A model generated the notes under the pieces. The model saw nothing but the letters and a program-made list of their open reading frames with translations, was not told the origin of the DNA and did not search any database. A program made the position numbers and the translations under genes. This document shows, piece by piece, positions 38,141-46,871 of a DNA stretch of 64,000 nucleotides (position 1 is the stretch's first letter; every line of letters starts with the position of its first letter). Source of the stretch: Bacillus xiapuensis (GTDB lineage: Bacteria; Bacillota; Bacilli; Bacillales; Domibacillaceae); NCBI RefSeq assembly GCF_002797355.1, contig NZ_KZ454939.1:963828-1027827 (forward strand). The letters run 5' to 3'.

Positions 38141-39550
38141 ATGGTAGTAGGAGATTTTCCAATCGAAACGGATACAATTGTAATTGGGGCGGGTCCTGGC
38201 GGATATGTAGCAGCCATCCGGGCAGCTCAGCTGGGACAAAAAGTAACAATCGTAGAGAAAAGCAACCTTGGCGGTGTTTGCTTAAATGTTGGTTGTATTC
38301 CTTCGAAGGCTTTGATCACTGCCGGACATCGTGTCGAACAAGCAAAGCATTCTGATGATATGGGGATTGTTGCTGAAAATGTAACCGTGGATTTTGAAAA
38401 AGTTCAACAGTGGAAATCCGGTGTTGTCAAGAAGTTAACAGGTGGAGTGGAAGGCCTGTTAAAGGGCAATAAAGTCAATATTGTGCGCGGTGAAGCTTAT
38501 TTTGTTGACGCTAACAATCTGCGGGTGATGGATGAAAACTCCGCACAAACCTATACTTTCAAACATGCGATTATAGCAACTGGATCTCGGCCGATTGAAA
38601 TTCCTAACTTTGAGTTTTCAGAGCGTGTGCTTGATTCTACAGGCGCTCTTGCTCTTAAAGAAATCCCAAGCAAGATGGTCGTTGTTGGCGGCGGATATAT
38701 CGGAACAGAGCTTTCTACAGCATATGCCAATCTGGGAACAGAAATTACCATTCTTGAGGGAGCGGCTGATATACTAAGCGGATTTGAAAAGCAAATGACA
38801 GCGCTTGTCAAGCGCAACCTAAAGAAAAAAGGCGTTAAAGTAGTGACAAAAGCCATGGCAAAATCAGCTGAAACAACAGAAAATGGCGTCGTTGTTACAT
38901 ATGAAGCTGGCGGAAAAGAAGAAAAAGTAGAAGCGGATTATGTATTGGTAACTGTAGGCCGCAAGCCGAATACGGATGAGCTTGGATTAGAGCAAGTGGG
39001 CATTAAGCTAACAGAACGTGGATTAATCGAAATCGACAAGCAATGCCGCACAAGCGTATCGAATATTTTCGCCATTGGCGATATTGTTCAAGGGCCTCCA
39101 TTAGCTCATAAAGCTTCTTATGAAGGTAAAATTGCTGCGGAAGTCATTTCCGGCAAAAAGTCGGAAATCGATTATATGGGGATTCCGGCTGTCTGCTTTA
39201 CGGAGCCAGAGCTCGCGACTGTCGGCTATACAGAAGCAGAAGCGAAAGAAGAGGGCTTCGAGACAGTGGCGGCGAAATTCCCGTTTGCCGCAAATGGCCG
39301 GGCATTAGCGCTTAACAATACGGACGGCTTTGTGAAACTGGTTACCCGCAAGGAAGACGGGCTGATCATCGGAGCACAAATTGCCGGAACAGGCGCATCA
39401 GATATGATTGCCGAGCTTGGTCTTGCGATTGAAGCAGGTATGACAGCAGAGGATGTAGCCATGACAATTCACGCTCATCCAACGCTGGGCGAAATTGCAA
39501 TGGAAGCGGCGGAAGTAGCACTCGGAACACCTATTCACATTGTGAAATAA
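38141..39550 (+). CDS. pdhD: Dihydrolipoamide dehydrogenase (PDH E3)
   Basis: A 469-residue flavoprotein reoxidising dihydrolipoamide with NAD+. FAD motif [15 protein letters not shown], redox-active disulfide [18 protein letters not shown] motif GGGYIGTEL, and C-terminal catalytic His-Glu in [11 protein letters not shown] 4 nt after pdhC, with GGAGG in the end of pdhC. Shared with other 2-oxoacid dehydrogenases. Confidence 0.97.
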   Translation: MVVGDFPIETDTIVIGAGPGGYVAAIRAAQLGQKVTIVEKSNLGGVCLNVGCIPSKALITAGHRVEQAKHSDDMGIVAENVTVDFEKVQQWKSGVVKKLTGGVEGLLKGNKVNIVRGEAYFVDANNLRVMDENSAQTYTFKHAIIATGSRPIEIPNFEFSERVLDSTGALALKEIPSKMVVVGGGYIGTELSTAYANLGTEITILEGAADILSGFEKQMTALVKRNLKKKGVKVVTKAMAKSAETTENGVVVTYEAGGKEEKVEADYVLVTVGRKPNTDELGLEQVGIKLTERGLIEIDKQCRTSVSNIFAIGDIVQGPPLAHKASYEGKIAAEVISGKKSEIDYMGIPAVCFTEPELATVGYTEAEAKEEGFETVAAKFPFAANGRALALNNTDGFVKLVTRKEDGLIIGAQIAGTGASDMIAELGLAIEAGMTAEDVAMTIHAHPTLGEIAMEAAEVALGTPIHIVK

Positions 39551-39626
39551 TTGATAAACAAGATTGTCTTTATCGAAATTTAAATCTAAAAAGGCAGGCA
39601 TAAATAGGCATAATGAATCAGCTGCT

Positions 39627-39669
39627 TGGGCATGAGTTCGGTATGGAACCGGACTCATGCCCTTTTATT
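39627..39669 (+). terminator. Terminator of the pdh operon
   Basis: GGGCATGAGT...CGGT (39628-39642) pairs with ACCGGACTCATGCCC (39648-39662) followed by TTTTATT. Confidence 0.85.
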
Positions 39670-39741
39670 CTTAAACCTTCTCTACCCTTGAAATCCTGAT
39701 GCTCGAACAACCGAGACATTACGAAACTGAAGATTTGTCTA

Positions 39742-41060
39742 TCATTCAAAAGAAGGGGAATCGGATTTTATGGTGGAAATCGGTTCGCGCTTTTTATGGA
39801 GATTTTCATTAAATAATATTTTGGCACGTAAAGCTTCAAAGGAGTAACCTCTTCCCATTCGTTCGACTTGACTAATAACGCTGTTTAATGATTCTGTATA
39901 AGCATTAGTGAGCCTTTTATCGAAGTGGCGGAATATTTCTTCTTGCCAGTTATCTACGGCTCTTACAAGTTCTTTATAAGCGTCTTTAGAGTTACTGGTA
40001 ATACAACGGGATCTCCACCGACTGTAACGGTCTCTGCCTTCAATTGGATCAGGAGTTTCCCATATCCAATAAAACTCTTCTTTGAGTTCATAGGCTTCTT
40101 TTAAATCAGGCAGATTGCCTAACAAAGTATCTAAGACTAATAATTCACGTTCATTAAGGTCGTGTTTCCGCTTTAGAAGGACAAACCTCTCATGCATAAG
40201 GGTACGTCTTTCCTTAGCTGTTATTTGATCTTTGAGTGCCTTTCTAACACTGTCTAAGGCTTGATTAGCCATTTGGACTACGTGAAACCTATCTACGACC
40301 ACTTTAGCGTGCGGTAAGACCGTATTAACGGCATCTTTGTAAGGCTTCCACATATCCATTATGACGTATTCAATGTAATGCCTATCACTTATTTCTGTAA
40401 GACGTTGTATAACCGTTTCTTTATTGCGATTAGGCTTAATGTCAAAGATCGTTCTACGTTCCACGTTGGTCAGTACAAGACGAGGTTTACGGATAATCTG
40501 TATTTCATCTATCCCAAGCCATTTAGGAGTCTCAAACTGATATTCACACTCTTTGCATGCCACATAGTCTTTAAAGATGTTCCTAACGGTCTTCTCGTCT
40601 ATCCCAACGCTTTCTGCCACTTCTACAAAAGGCTTAGCCATGGACTGCTCTTCTATGGACTTTAACAACCTTTTAGTCATACTATGATTTTCGTCAATGG
40701 ATATAAGACGTTCCCAAAAGGTAGAACCACACTCAAGACACTTATAGCGTTTGCGGTTTATTTGTAAGCCCACGCGCTTTAAACGAAAAGGCAAATCTAA
40801 AATAACTTGTTTTCTGCTTCCGTGTTTGTAAAACTTAGCCGGACGTCTGCAATGGGGACAATGGAATGGGGTAGATATCGTTTCAACACTAATAAGGATG
40901 TCTTTTTCATTTTCTTGAATATCTTCTAGTATTTTAAATAAGGATGTCTTTTTCATTTTCTTGAATATCTTCTAGTATTTTAAATAAGGATGTCTTTTTC
41001 ATTTTCTTGAATATCTTCTAGTATTTTAAATTCAGATAAACTCAATAAAAAATCTTTCAA
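39742..41060 (-). pseudogene. ISL3 family transposase, frame broken by tandem repeats
   Basis: The intact part (ATG 40956 to 39742) encodes 404 residues with the ISL3 zinc-binding N-domain (CPHCRRP...CLECGS), a helix-turn-helix, and the DDE elements GIDEI, VVDRFHVVQ and NAYTESLNSVI...GYSFEALRAKIL. The probable authentic start is TTG 41060 behind AGAGGGAT. From there the frame reads 26 codons and stops at 40982-40980 because a 46-bp unit is present three times; the two extra copies add 92 bp. The ATG at 40956 lies inside the middle copy with only a weak ribosome site. Likely inactive or poorly expressed, unless it reinitiates. Confidence 0.8.
40891..41028. repeat. Three tandem copies of a 46-bp unit
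   Basis: Identical units at 40891-40936, 40937-40982 and 40983-41028, inside the 5' end of the transposase gene. 46 is not a multiple of three, so copy number sets the reading frame: one or four copies would be in frame, two or three are not. Confidence 0.95.
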
Positions 41061-41086
41061 TTTTATCCCTCTTGGTGAAAACCATT

Positions 41087-42241
41087 TTAAGATTTTAATT
41101 TGACTAGAGGAAACAAGTATAAAATGAAAAGAACCCCCATCACTGAATACGCCATTATTAGTCCCAATTCATCTGTTAGTGTACCAGCGACCACAGGCCC
41201 GGCCATCATACCAAATGAATAGGCAGTATTATAAACAGCATAAGTAAGACCTTGAGAAGTAGCACCTGCTTCTTGAGAAATTTCTGCCAACTTAGGGAGT
41301 GCAGGAGTTAGAACCATTCCAAGGGTAATTCCTAACAGTACAAGTGTAAAGACTTGTAACCATATAAGAATTGGTAAAGCATTTAATGGAAGTACAATTG
41401 CTGCCATTATAATGCCAATCCTTATTGTTTTGACATGCCCAATATTAGTAGAAATAGATCCAATAAGTGGTGAAGTTAATCCATAACCAAGAGTTACCAC
41501 AACGAATAAAAGACCTATAGCCCCCGCTGAGATTTCTAAGTTTTCATTGAAATGAATAGGCAATGTCGGCTCAATACTTGCAAAGACAGATGCACCAACA
41601 ACAGCGACTCCAGCAATGATTAAAACATTTCTATTTCGCAGGATTTTAAAAGGCGATATAAAACTCTCTGACTTCGTTTCTGGAATTTTTCGAAGCAAAA
41701 CCAAACAAAGTATCGCGGTAATAAGTGCGATCCCTGTAGCAACGAAAAAAGGAAACTGGTATCCCCCAAAATCATAAAGCCAACCTCCAATTGGAGGTCC
41801 CAATAATATCCCTCCAGCTTGACCAGACATGGCCATGCCCATAGCTTTTCCTCTCTCTTCTTTTGAAAACACTTCCGCTAGTAATGCTAATCCAGCTGTC
41901 CATGGTATTGCCGCAGCAAATCCCTGAAGTAAACGTGCCAACACAAGAAGCCAGAAACTTGAAGCGAAAGCATATATTAAAGTTGTTACTGCAAGTGCAA
42001 TAAGGCCTAACACCAAAAGTTTTTTTCTCCCCACTTTATCTGCTAAAGCACCGAAGAATGGAGTCGCAATAAATAAAGCAAGGGCATAACTGGAAAATAA
42101 TAAACCTATTTCTGATTGTGAGGCTCCGACAGATTCGGCATGAATTGGTAAGAATGGTACTACTAAACCATACATAAGCATATCTGCAAAAATGGCTAGA
42201 ATCACTACAGTTAAAACAGCTGACTTAACGGTTCGGTTCAT
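41087..42241 (-). CDS. MFS efflux transporter (12 helices)
   Basis: A 384-residue major facilitator with about 12 helices. The loop 2-3 motif is GALADKVGRKKLLVLGL and the motif C-like segment is GQAGGILLGPPIGGWLYD, as in drug-efflux antiporters. ATG at 42241 directly follows the padR stop (1 nt gap), so it is in a padR-MFS operon. AT-rich codon use unlike the backbone genes. Probably a PadR-controlled drug or metabolite exporter; substrate unknown. Confidence 0.88.
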   Translation of the reverse strand: MNRTVKSAVLTVVILAIFADMLMYGLVVPFLPIHAESVGASQSEIGLLFSSYALALFIATPFFGALADKVGRKKLLVLGLIALAVTTLIYAFASSFWLLVLARLLQGFAAAIPWTAGLALLAEVFSKEERGKAMGMAMSGQAGGILLGPPIGGWLYDFGGYQFPFFVATGIALITAILCLVLLRKIPETKSESFISPFKILRNRNVLIIAGVAVVGASVFASIEPTLPIHFNENLEISAGAIGLLFVVVTLGYGLTSPLIGSISTNIGHVKTIRIGIIMAAIVLPLNALPILIWLQVFTLVLLGITLGMVLTPALPKLAEISQEAGATSQGLTYAVYNTAYSFGMMAGPVVAGTLTDELGLIMAYSVMGVLFILYLFPLVKLKS

Positions 42242-42242
42242 T

Positions 42243-42782
42243 TTATCTTCCTTCCTTAATAAACTGAATTACTTCTTCAATAGTCTTCAGTTGCAGTTCG
42301 CATTGCTTATACATATTGTTAAAAATAACATTTATATTATTGGGTAATTCTCCTAAATTTTTCTGTTTTATCTCGTAACTTGCTTTCATATTACTATAAA
42401 TTCTTGTAATCTCTTGTTTTTGCTTCTCTAAGCTGCTTAATATTTGTTCATTATTTAAGTTTTCCATAAATGTTAATGCAGTATAGAGAGGTGCTGGGAA
42501 TACTACAGATGAGTTAGTAAAAGAATCTATAAGTAGCTGGTTTAATTCACACTCTCCATCTTCTGTTATTTTAAAAATTGACTTGGTTCTCAACCCAGTC
42601 TTTTCAACTTTTTCCAAGATGACTTTTCCCTCATCTTGCATTTTCTTTAAAGCGTGATAAATTGATGCTGGTTTTACATAAGCCCACATATCTGTTTGTG
42701 ATGATTCCATCATTTGTTGAATCTCATATCCTGACATCGGGCCATTTGCTTTTAGAAGTCCTAGAACCATAGTACGTGTCAT
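42243..42782 (-). CDS. PadR family transcriptional regulator
   Basis: A 179-residue PadR-type regulator: winged helix at the N-terminus (VLGLLKANGPMSGYEIQQMMESS...YHALKKMQDEGKV) and a long helical C-terminal dimerisation part of the PadR-s2 type. Start ATG at 42782, close behind a 12-bp inverted repeat that is probably its own operator. It is the first gene of the padR-MFS pair, a common local-regulator/efflux arrangement. Confidence 0.9.
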   Translation of the reverse strand: MTRTMVLGLLKANGPMSGYEIQQMMESSQTDMWAYVKPASIYHALKKMQDEGKVILEKVEKTGLRTKSIFKITEDGECELNQLLIDSFTNSSVVFPAPLYTALTFMENLNNEQILSSLEKQKQEITRIYSNMKASYEIKQKNLGELPNNINVIFNNMYKQCELQLKTIEEVIQFIKEGR

Positions 42783-42802
42783 ATATTAATCCCTCCATCA
42801 AC

Positions 42803-42834
42803 ATACTAAACATTAAATACTAAATGTTTAGTAT
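42803..42834. promoter_or_regulatory. Probable PadR operator
   Basis: ATACTAAACATT (42803-42814) and AATGTTTAGTAT (42823-42834) are perfect inverted repeats around an 8-bp spacer, 21 bp upstream of padR. They contain the ACAT/ATGT halves common in PadR operators. Confidence 0.65.
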
Positions 42835-42888
42835 TAGTATAAAGGTATATTAACAAATAAAAGATAAGTATAATAGCAAAATTATAGA

Positions 42889-42962
42889 TTCCACTAAATT
42901 CTCCGATTTTAATCCGTTTTGTTAGGTGCTTTTAGAGAAATTTTTCCACTAGATTTTCCGGA
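42889..42962. repeat. Imperfect direct repeats near the candidate element end
   Basis: TTCCACTAAATTCTCCGAT (42889-42907) and TTCCACTAGATTTTCCGGA (42944-42962) share most positions, 55 bp apart. Subterminal repeats of this kind are common near IS ends. Confidence 0.5.
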
Positions 42963-43078
42963 GAGCCCAAAAGAATAGTTAGCTACAGCTTACAACACGC
43001 AATCTTTTTTTAGGTGGATGTGAGAATGATTAAGCGTTTATGGCCATATAATAGACTAGCCTGATGAGAGGTGAGACC

Positions 43079-43327
43079 ATGGGCTATTATTTAACGTTTA
43101 TTATTCAATTCATGGTATGGAGCTTGTATACATTAGCCAGCTGGCTTTCGCAGGGAGACCGGATCGGCTTTCGCTGGCTGCTGTTTGCTTTATTCTTCTA
43201 CTTTTGTGCATGGATCGCTAAAAAGCTGGTCAACACCAACAAAAGAAGTATCATGCTAACTGTGATTATAGCAGTCACTTATTTCTCCTTCCGCTTGTTC
43301 TTTATATTTATTTGCTACTTGATATGA
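43079..43327 (+). CDS. Small membrane protein, unknown
   Basis: An 82-residue hydrophobic protein with two to three membrane helices (YYLTFIIQFMVWSLYTLASWL, FRWLLFALFFYFCAWIAKKL, IMLTVIIAVTYFSFRLFFIF). ATG at 43079 has GAGAGGTGAG 5 nt upstream; an in-frame ATG at 43064 precedes that site. TATAAT occurs about 30 nt upstream. No family recognised. It occupies a position between pdhD and the SR1 locus. Confidence 0.6.
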   Translation: MGYYLTFIIQFMVWSLYTLASWLSQGDRIGFRWLLFALFFYFCAWIAKKLVNTNKRSIMLTVIIAVTYFSFRLFFIFICYLI

Positions 43328-43380
43328 AAAATAGCCAGCTATGTTTTTGAAAATTGGTAAATATGCCATACAATTTAAGG

Positions 43381-43409
43381 TTGATAAATGAAATGTGTTA
43401 TATTATTAT
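43381..43409 (+). promoter_or_regulatory. SR1 promoter
   Basis: TTGATA (43381-43386), 17-bp spacer, TATTAT (43404-43409). Predicted start near 43416 puts the SR1P ATG at about nt 45, close to the reported position in B. subtilis SR1. A cre-like sequence with two mismatches (GTTAACCGCTTACA, 43423-43436) lies just downstream. Confidence 0.6.
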
Positions 43410-43459
43410 ATTAAATAATCAAGTTAACCGCTTACAAACCACAAAAGGGAGTGTTAATA

Positions 43460-43576
43460 ATGGGCACAATCGTTTGTCAATCCTGCATGGCTACTATTGA
43501 TCACTTTGAAGATGAGAAAGTATCAGTCTTGTATTCTCATTGCGGCTGTGAGGAAGAGTCAGATTTAGATGATTAA
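43460..43576 (+). CDS. sr1p: SR1P, GapA-binding peptide
   Basis: A 38-residue peptide beginning MGTIVCQSCMATIDHFEDEK, the conserved N-terminus of SR1P, with paired cysteines C6/C9 and C28/C30 and an acidic tail. In B. subtilis SR1P binds GapA, stabilises gapA mRNA and stimulates RNase J1, whose gene is also in this window. AAAAGGGAG lies 8 nt before the ATG. Too short for usual gene finders. Confidence 0.85.
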   Translation: MGTIVCQSCMATIDHFEDEKVSVLYSHCGCEEESDLDD

Positions 43577-43646
43577 ATAGGAGAAAAGGTGAGCCTGCTT
43601 TTAAAGAGCTGGCTTAGCGTGAAGACAAAGTCAAGAAAATACACAG

Positions 43647-43692
43647 AAAGGGCTGAAGGAAAACGGTTTGTTTTCCTCCAGCCCTTTCTTAT
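43647..43692 (+). terminator. SR1 terminator
   Basis: An 18-bp stem with one mismatch (AAAGGGCTGAAGGAAAAC paired with GTTTTCCTCCAGCCCTTT) followed by CTTATT. Confidence 0.85.
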
Positions 43693-43729
43693 TGGCCTCT
43701 AAAAGGAAAGGCAAACAGAGGGGGATCTC

Positions 43730-43795
43730 TCATTCTTTATTCTGAATTGAATACGCTTGTCCGGCCAGCAGATGCCGTGATCTTCCTTTAGGCAT
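43730..43795 (-). CDS. Possible 21-residue ORF downstream of speA
   Basis: ATG at 43795 with GGAG 8 nt upstream, 21 codons (starts MPKGRSRHLLAGQAYS), stop at 43730. It lies 57 nt past the speA stop on the same strand and could be read from the speA transcript. Short and unsupported by any family, so weak. Confidence 0.25.
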   Translation of the reverse strand: MPKGRSRHLLAGQAYSIQNKE

Positions 43796-43852
43796 TTTTT
43801 TAGCTCCATTCTTGAAGCGGGAGTCTTGCAATACCTTGCATGCGCACGTTTG

Positions 43853-45322
43853 TTAACTAATGGCTTTTCGTTCTTTTATCACGCGCAAATAGTTCAATTC
43901 AAAATCTTCGGGTCCTTGCACCGGTAAACCGGCGTCCCAATTTTTGCGGATGTAGGTTAGATTATCTTTTGTAATGATTTCTCCGGGAATAAAGATAGGG
44001 ATGCCGGGCGGATAAACCATCACGAATTCAGCGCTAATGCGGCCCGCGGATTCCGAAAACGGCACGATCTCTGTATCCGCATAGAAAGCATCACGCGGCG
44101 TAAGCGCCAACAGCGGAATATCCGGGAGCAGCACCTCCGCATGTGACCGTTTTATATGTTCAGCAAAAGTATCAGCAAGCTGCTGCAGCGCGGCAACGAG
44201 GGTGTCTGCCTCGCGCTTTGTATCTCCAGGTGTGATAATGCACAGCAAGTTATAAAGGTCGGAGAGTTCCACTTCTATATTGAAATTCTCCCTCAGCCAA
44301 TTTTCCGCTTCATGTCCGGTAATGCCCAGCTCCTTCACAGATATGATTAATTTCGTCGGATCATAATCATAAGTTGCTTCAGATCCAAGAATCTCTTCAC
44401 CCGCGCAATATAAACGATCGATTTCATTTATTCGCAAACGAATGCTTTCAGCAAGCTGGATCGCTTGTTCGATGATTTCCTCGCCTTTGGTGGCCAAATG
44501 CTTTCTGGCTGTGTCGAGTGAAGCGAGCAAAAGATAAGAGGTGGATGTGGTAGTCAGCATACTCAAAATCGATTGGATGCGATTGATGGAAACGAGCCCT
44601 TCCTTTACGTTTAAAATGGAGCTTTGTGTCATGGAACCGCCGAGCTTATGGACACTCGTAGCAGCCATATCCGCACCTGCCTGCATGGCGGACAGCGGCA
44701 GCTTGTCGTGAAAATGAATATGAACTCCGTGGGCTTCGTCTACAAGAACAGGAACCTCATAAGAGTGCGCAACTTCAACGATTTGCTGTAAATTTCCAGA
44801 TATCCCGAAGTAGGTTGGGTTGATGACAAGCACCCCTTTAGCGTCTGGATGTTTCTCAAGTGCGCGCTGAACAGCGCTCACAGTAATGCCGTGTGAAATA
44901 CCTAAGTCTTTGTCGATTTCAGGATGGATGAAAATCGGCACGGCCCCTGAAAAAATGATGGCGGTCATCACAGACTTATGGACATTTCTCGGCACAATAA
45001 TTTTCTCGCCTGGCCCGCATACGCTCATGACCATCGTCATAATGGCGCCGCTCGTCCCCTGTACGGAGAAAAAAGTATGATCTGCGCCAAATGCTTCAGC
45101 CGCTAATCTCTGCGCTTGCTGGATGATTCCCTGCGGGTGATGAAGGTCATCTAAAGGGGCGATATTAATTAAATCTATAGATAAAGCATTTTTTCCGATA
45201 AAGTCACGAAATTCAGGCGCCATTCCAACGCCTTTTTTATGACCCGGGATGTGAAACTGAACCGGGTTTTTGTGGGCATGTGCTAACAGCCCTGAGAATA
45301 AAGGGGTTTCATTCTGTGACAA
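43853..45322 (-). CDS. speA: SpeA, biosynthetic arginine decarboxylase (Orn/Lys/Arg decarboxylase fold)
   Basis: A 489-residue PLP enzyme making agmatine for polyamine synthesis. The PLP lysine is in TSVHKLGGSMTQSS; the cofactor-site motif DEAHGVHIHFHD is present, with an N-terminal IPGHKKG segment. TTG at 45322 is chosen because AAGAGGTG lies 9 nt upstream and the protein then aligns with B. subtilis SpeA (SQxETPLxxG). A GTG at 45334 overlaps the ribosome site. Convergent with SR1 as in B. subtilis. Related lysine decarboxylases cannot be excluded from sequence alone. Confidence 0.9.
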   Translation of the reverse strand: MSQNETPLFSGLLAHAHKNPVQFHIPGHKKGVGMAPEFRDFIGKNALSIDLINIAPLDDLHHPQGIIQQAQRLAAEAFGADHTFFSVQGTSGAIMTMVMSVCGPGEKIIVPRNVHKSVMTAIIFSGAVPIFIHPEIDKDLGISHGITVSAVQRALEKHPDAKGVLVINPTYFGISGNLQQIVEVAHSYEVPVLVDEAHGVHIHFHDKLPLSAMQAGADMAATSVHKLGGSMTQSSILNVKEGLVSINRIQSILSMLTTTSTSYLLLASLDTARKHLATKGEEIIEQAIQLAESIRLRINEIDRLYCAGEEILGSEATYDYDPTKLIISVKELGITGHEAENWLRENFNIEVELSDLYNLLCIITPGDTKREADTLVAALQQLADTFAEHIKRSHAEVLLPDIPLLALTPRDAFYADTEIVPFSESAGRISAEFVMVYPPGIPIFIPGEIITKDNLTYIRKNWDAGLPVQGPEDFELNYLRVIKERKAIS

Positions 45323-45501
45323 TTTACTTTTCACCTCTTTGAATGTTATCTTCTATGCAATACTTGTTTGTTTTTGCTGTTTTTCAGAAAACAAATGAAT
45401 TATAGCACGTTGAAAAAAGTTTGCCTAGCGAGTGTTTCTGTCTTAGAGAGAAAAAAGGAGTTTGATGATTAAGCAAGAAAATGAAGAGGGGGAGGGATTT
45501 T

Positions 45502-46464
45502 ATGAACTGGGAAACAAAAGTAACAAAACTATTGAATATTCAGTATCCAATTATCCAAGGGGGGCTTGCACATTTAGCCTATTCTGAATTGGCAGCAGCG
45601 GTATCAAATGCTGGTGGGCTTGGGCAGATAACTGCCATGTCTTTAGCCGATCCGGAACAGCTTCGCAAGGAAATTAAAAATGTGCGTTCCTTAACAGATT
45701 GTCCTTTTGGCGTGAATTTTTCAATCGGTCAGCAAGGGCGGCCGTTTGCCGACTATGTAAATGTGGCCATTGAAGAGAAGGTGCCTGTCGTCTCCGTGAC
45801 GGGAGGAAACCCCGCACCGCTGCTGCAGCAGCTGGAAGGTACAAACATTAAAAAGCTGGTGCTTGTGGCGGCTGTAAGACAAGCTCAAAAAGCGGAGGAG
45901 CTGGGTGCTGACGCTGTGATGGTCGTTGGTCAAGAAGGAGGCGGCCATCTGGGAAGATCCGATACCGGAACCTTTGTCCTCGTTCCTAAAGTGGTGGACA
46001 GTGTCCGCATCCCGGTCATTGCTTCCGGCGGCATAGGAGATGGAAGGGGGCTGGCAGCCGCTTTGGCTCTTGGAGCGGAAGGCATCGAGATGGGAACAAG
46101 ATTCATCGCTACTAAAGAGTGTGTGCATGCATCCGATGAATATAAAAAAGCTTTGATTGAAAGAAATGAAAATGATACAGTGGTCATCAAGCGTTCCATC
46201 GGGGCTCCGGCACGGGCGCTTGCTAATAGCTGGACAGAGAAAATTTTGCGGCTTGAGAAAGAGAGCGGCGGATTCGAAGCTTTGAAGGATTACATAAGCG
46301 GGGCAGCTAATAAGCGCTATATTTATGAGGGTAAGGAAGAGGAAGGCTTCGGTTGGGCAGGCCAAGTAATCGGGCTGATCCATGAAGTAAAAAGTGTCCA
46401 TGAATTAATAGCATCCATCATTACAGAAGGAGAAGCAGTTCGCAAGCGATGGTGCGGGCAATAA
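45502..46464 (+). CDS. Nitronate monooxygenase/FabK-like flavoprotein
   Basis: A 320-residue FMN TIM-barrel protein of the 2-nitropropane dioxygenase family. Motifs: [11 protein letters not shown] at the N-terminus, [10 protein letters not shown], and the FMN-phosphate site [29 protein letters not shown]. It could be a nitronate monooxygenase or an enoyl-ACP reductase II (FabK); no fatty-acid genes are adjacent. ATG at 45502 follows GAGGGGGAGGG. It is 25 nt upstream of yktA and is an insertion relative to B. subtilis. Confidence 0.88.
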   Translation: MNWETKVTKLLNIQYPIIQGGLAHLAYSELAAAVSNAGGLGQITAMSLADPEQLRKEIKNVRSLTDCPFGVNFSIGQQGRPFADYVNVAIEEKVPVVSVTGGNPAPLLQQLEGTNIKKLVLVAAVRQAQKAEELGADAVMVVGQEGGGHLGRSDTGTFVLVPKVVDSVRIPVIASGGIGDGRGLAAALALGAEGIEMGTRFIATKECVHASDEYKKALIERNENDTVVIKRSIGAPARALANSWTEKILRLEKESGGFEALKDYISGAANKRYIYEGKEEEGFGWAGQVIGLIHEVKSVHELIASIITEGEAVRKRWCGQ

Positions 46465-46489
46465 AATCACAGGAAAAGGAGGTGGTTTT

Positions 46490-46765
46490 ATGGAATATTC
46501 TTATCCGTTCTCGCCGGATTGGACGACGGAGGAAGTTATTGATGCTGTTCGGTTTTTTGAAATGATTGAAAGAGCCTATGAAAAAGGCGTAAAGAAAGAA
46601 GAGCTGCTGACAGCTTATCGCCGCTTCAAAGAAATCGTGCCAAGCAAGGCTGAAGAAAAAAAGCTATGCAGTGAGTTCGAAGAGGTCAGCGGCTATTCCT
46701 CCTATCATGCTGTTCAAAAGATGAAAGCAGCACAGGAAGGAGAACGCATTCAAATGGATAAATAG
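46490..46765 (+). CDS. yktA: YktA, UPF0223 family protein
   Basis: A 91-residue helical protein ([32 protein letters not shown]...), matching UPF0223/YktA; function unknown. ATG follows AAAAGGAGGTGG. Probably co-transcribed with the upstream flavoprotein. Confidence 0.88.
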   Translation: MEYSYPFSPDWTTEEVIDAVRFFEMIERAYEKGVKKEELLTAYRRFKEIVPSKAEEKKLCSEFEEVSGYSSYHAVQKMKAAQEGERIQMDK

Positions 46766-46776
46766 ACAGGAGACGG

Positions 46777-46828
46777 AACCGGCCCCTTTTATCTTCATGA
46801 TACGGTAAAAGGGGACCGGTTTCTTGTT
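46777..46828. terminator. Hairpin between yktA and yktB
   Basis: AACCGG-CCCCTTTTA (from 46777) pairs with TAAAAGGGGACCGGTT (to 46821), then TCTTGTTTG. Between convergent genes. Confidence 0.75.
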
Positions 46829-46871
46829 TGTCCCCCTGCGGATTACGAGGAATGCCTGCCAAGAGCTATGT

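Larger units (their letters stand above)
39670..42968. mobile_element. Candidate ISL3-type element carrying padR-MFS cargo
   Basis: Between the pdh terminator and the next backbone gene lie a transposase, an MFS pump and a PadR regulator, all on the minus strand and AT-richer than the flanks. The transposase's probable original start is only 27 nt after the MFS stop, leaving no room for an IS end and promoter there, so padR-MFS appears to be inside the element. ISL3 elements with passenger transporter/regulator genes are known. The right end may be minus-strand GGGCTCTCCGGAAAATC ending at 42968. A matching left inverted repeat was not found with confidence. Confidence 0.4.
43416..43692 (+). 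ncRNA. sr1: SR1 dual-function small RNA
   Basis: In B. subtilis, SR1 is encoded between pdhD and speA, base-pairs with ahrC mRNA (the arginine catabolism activator) and encodes the peptide SR1P. The same location, promoter-to-ORF spacing, coding capacity and terminator occur here. The predicted RNA is about 275 nt, longer than the ~205 nt of B. subtilis. The region between the ORF and terminator (43577-43646) would be the base-pairing part; I could not test pairing without ahrC. Confidence 0.7.

Noticed and set aside
40891-41028. CRISPR-like array
   Set aside because: The three units are contiguous with no spacers and lie within a transposase gene.
46035-46401. Long minus-strand frame opposite the flavoprotein gene
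   Set aside because: Cys/Ser/His-rich composition typical of antisense translation, no start signals.
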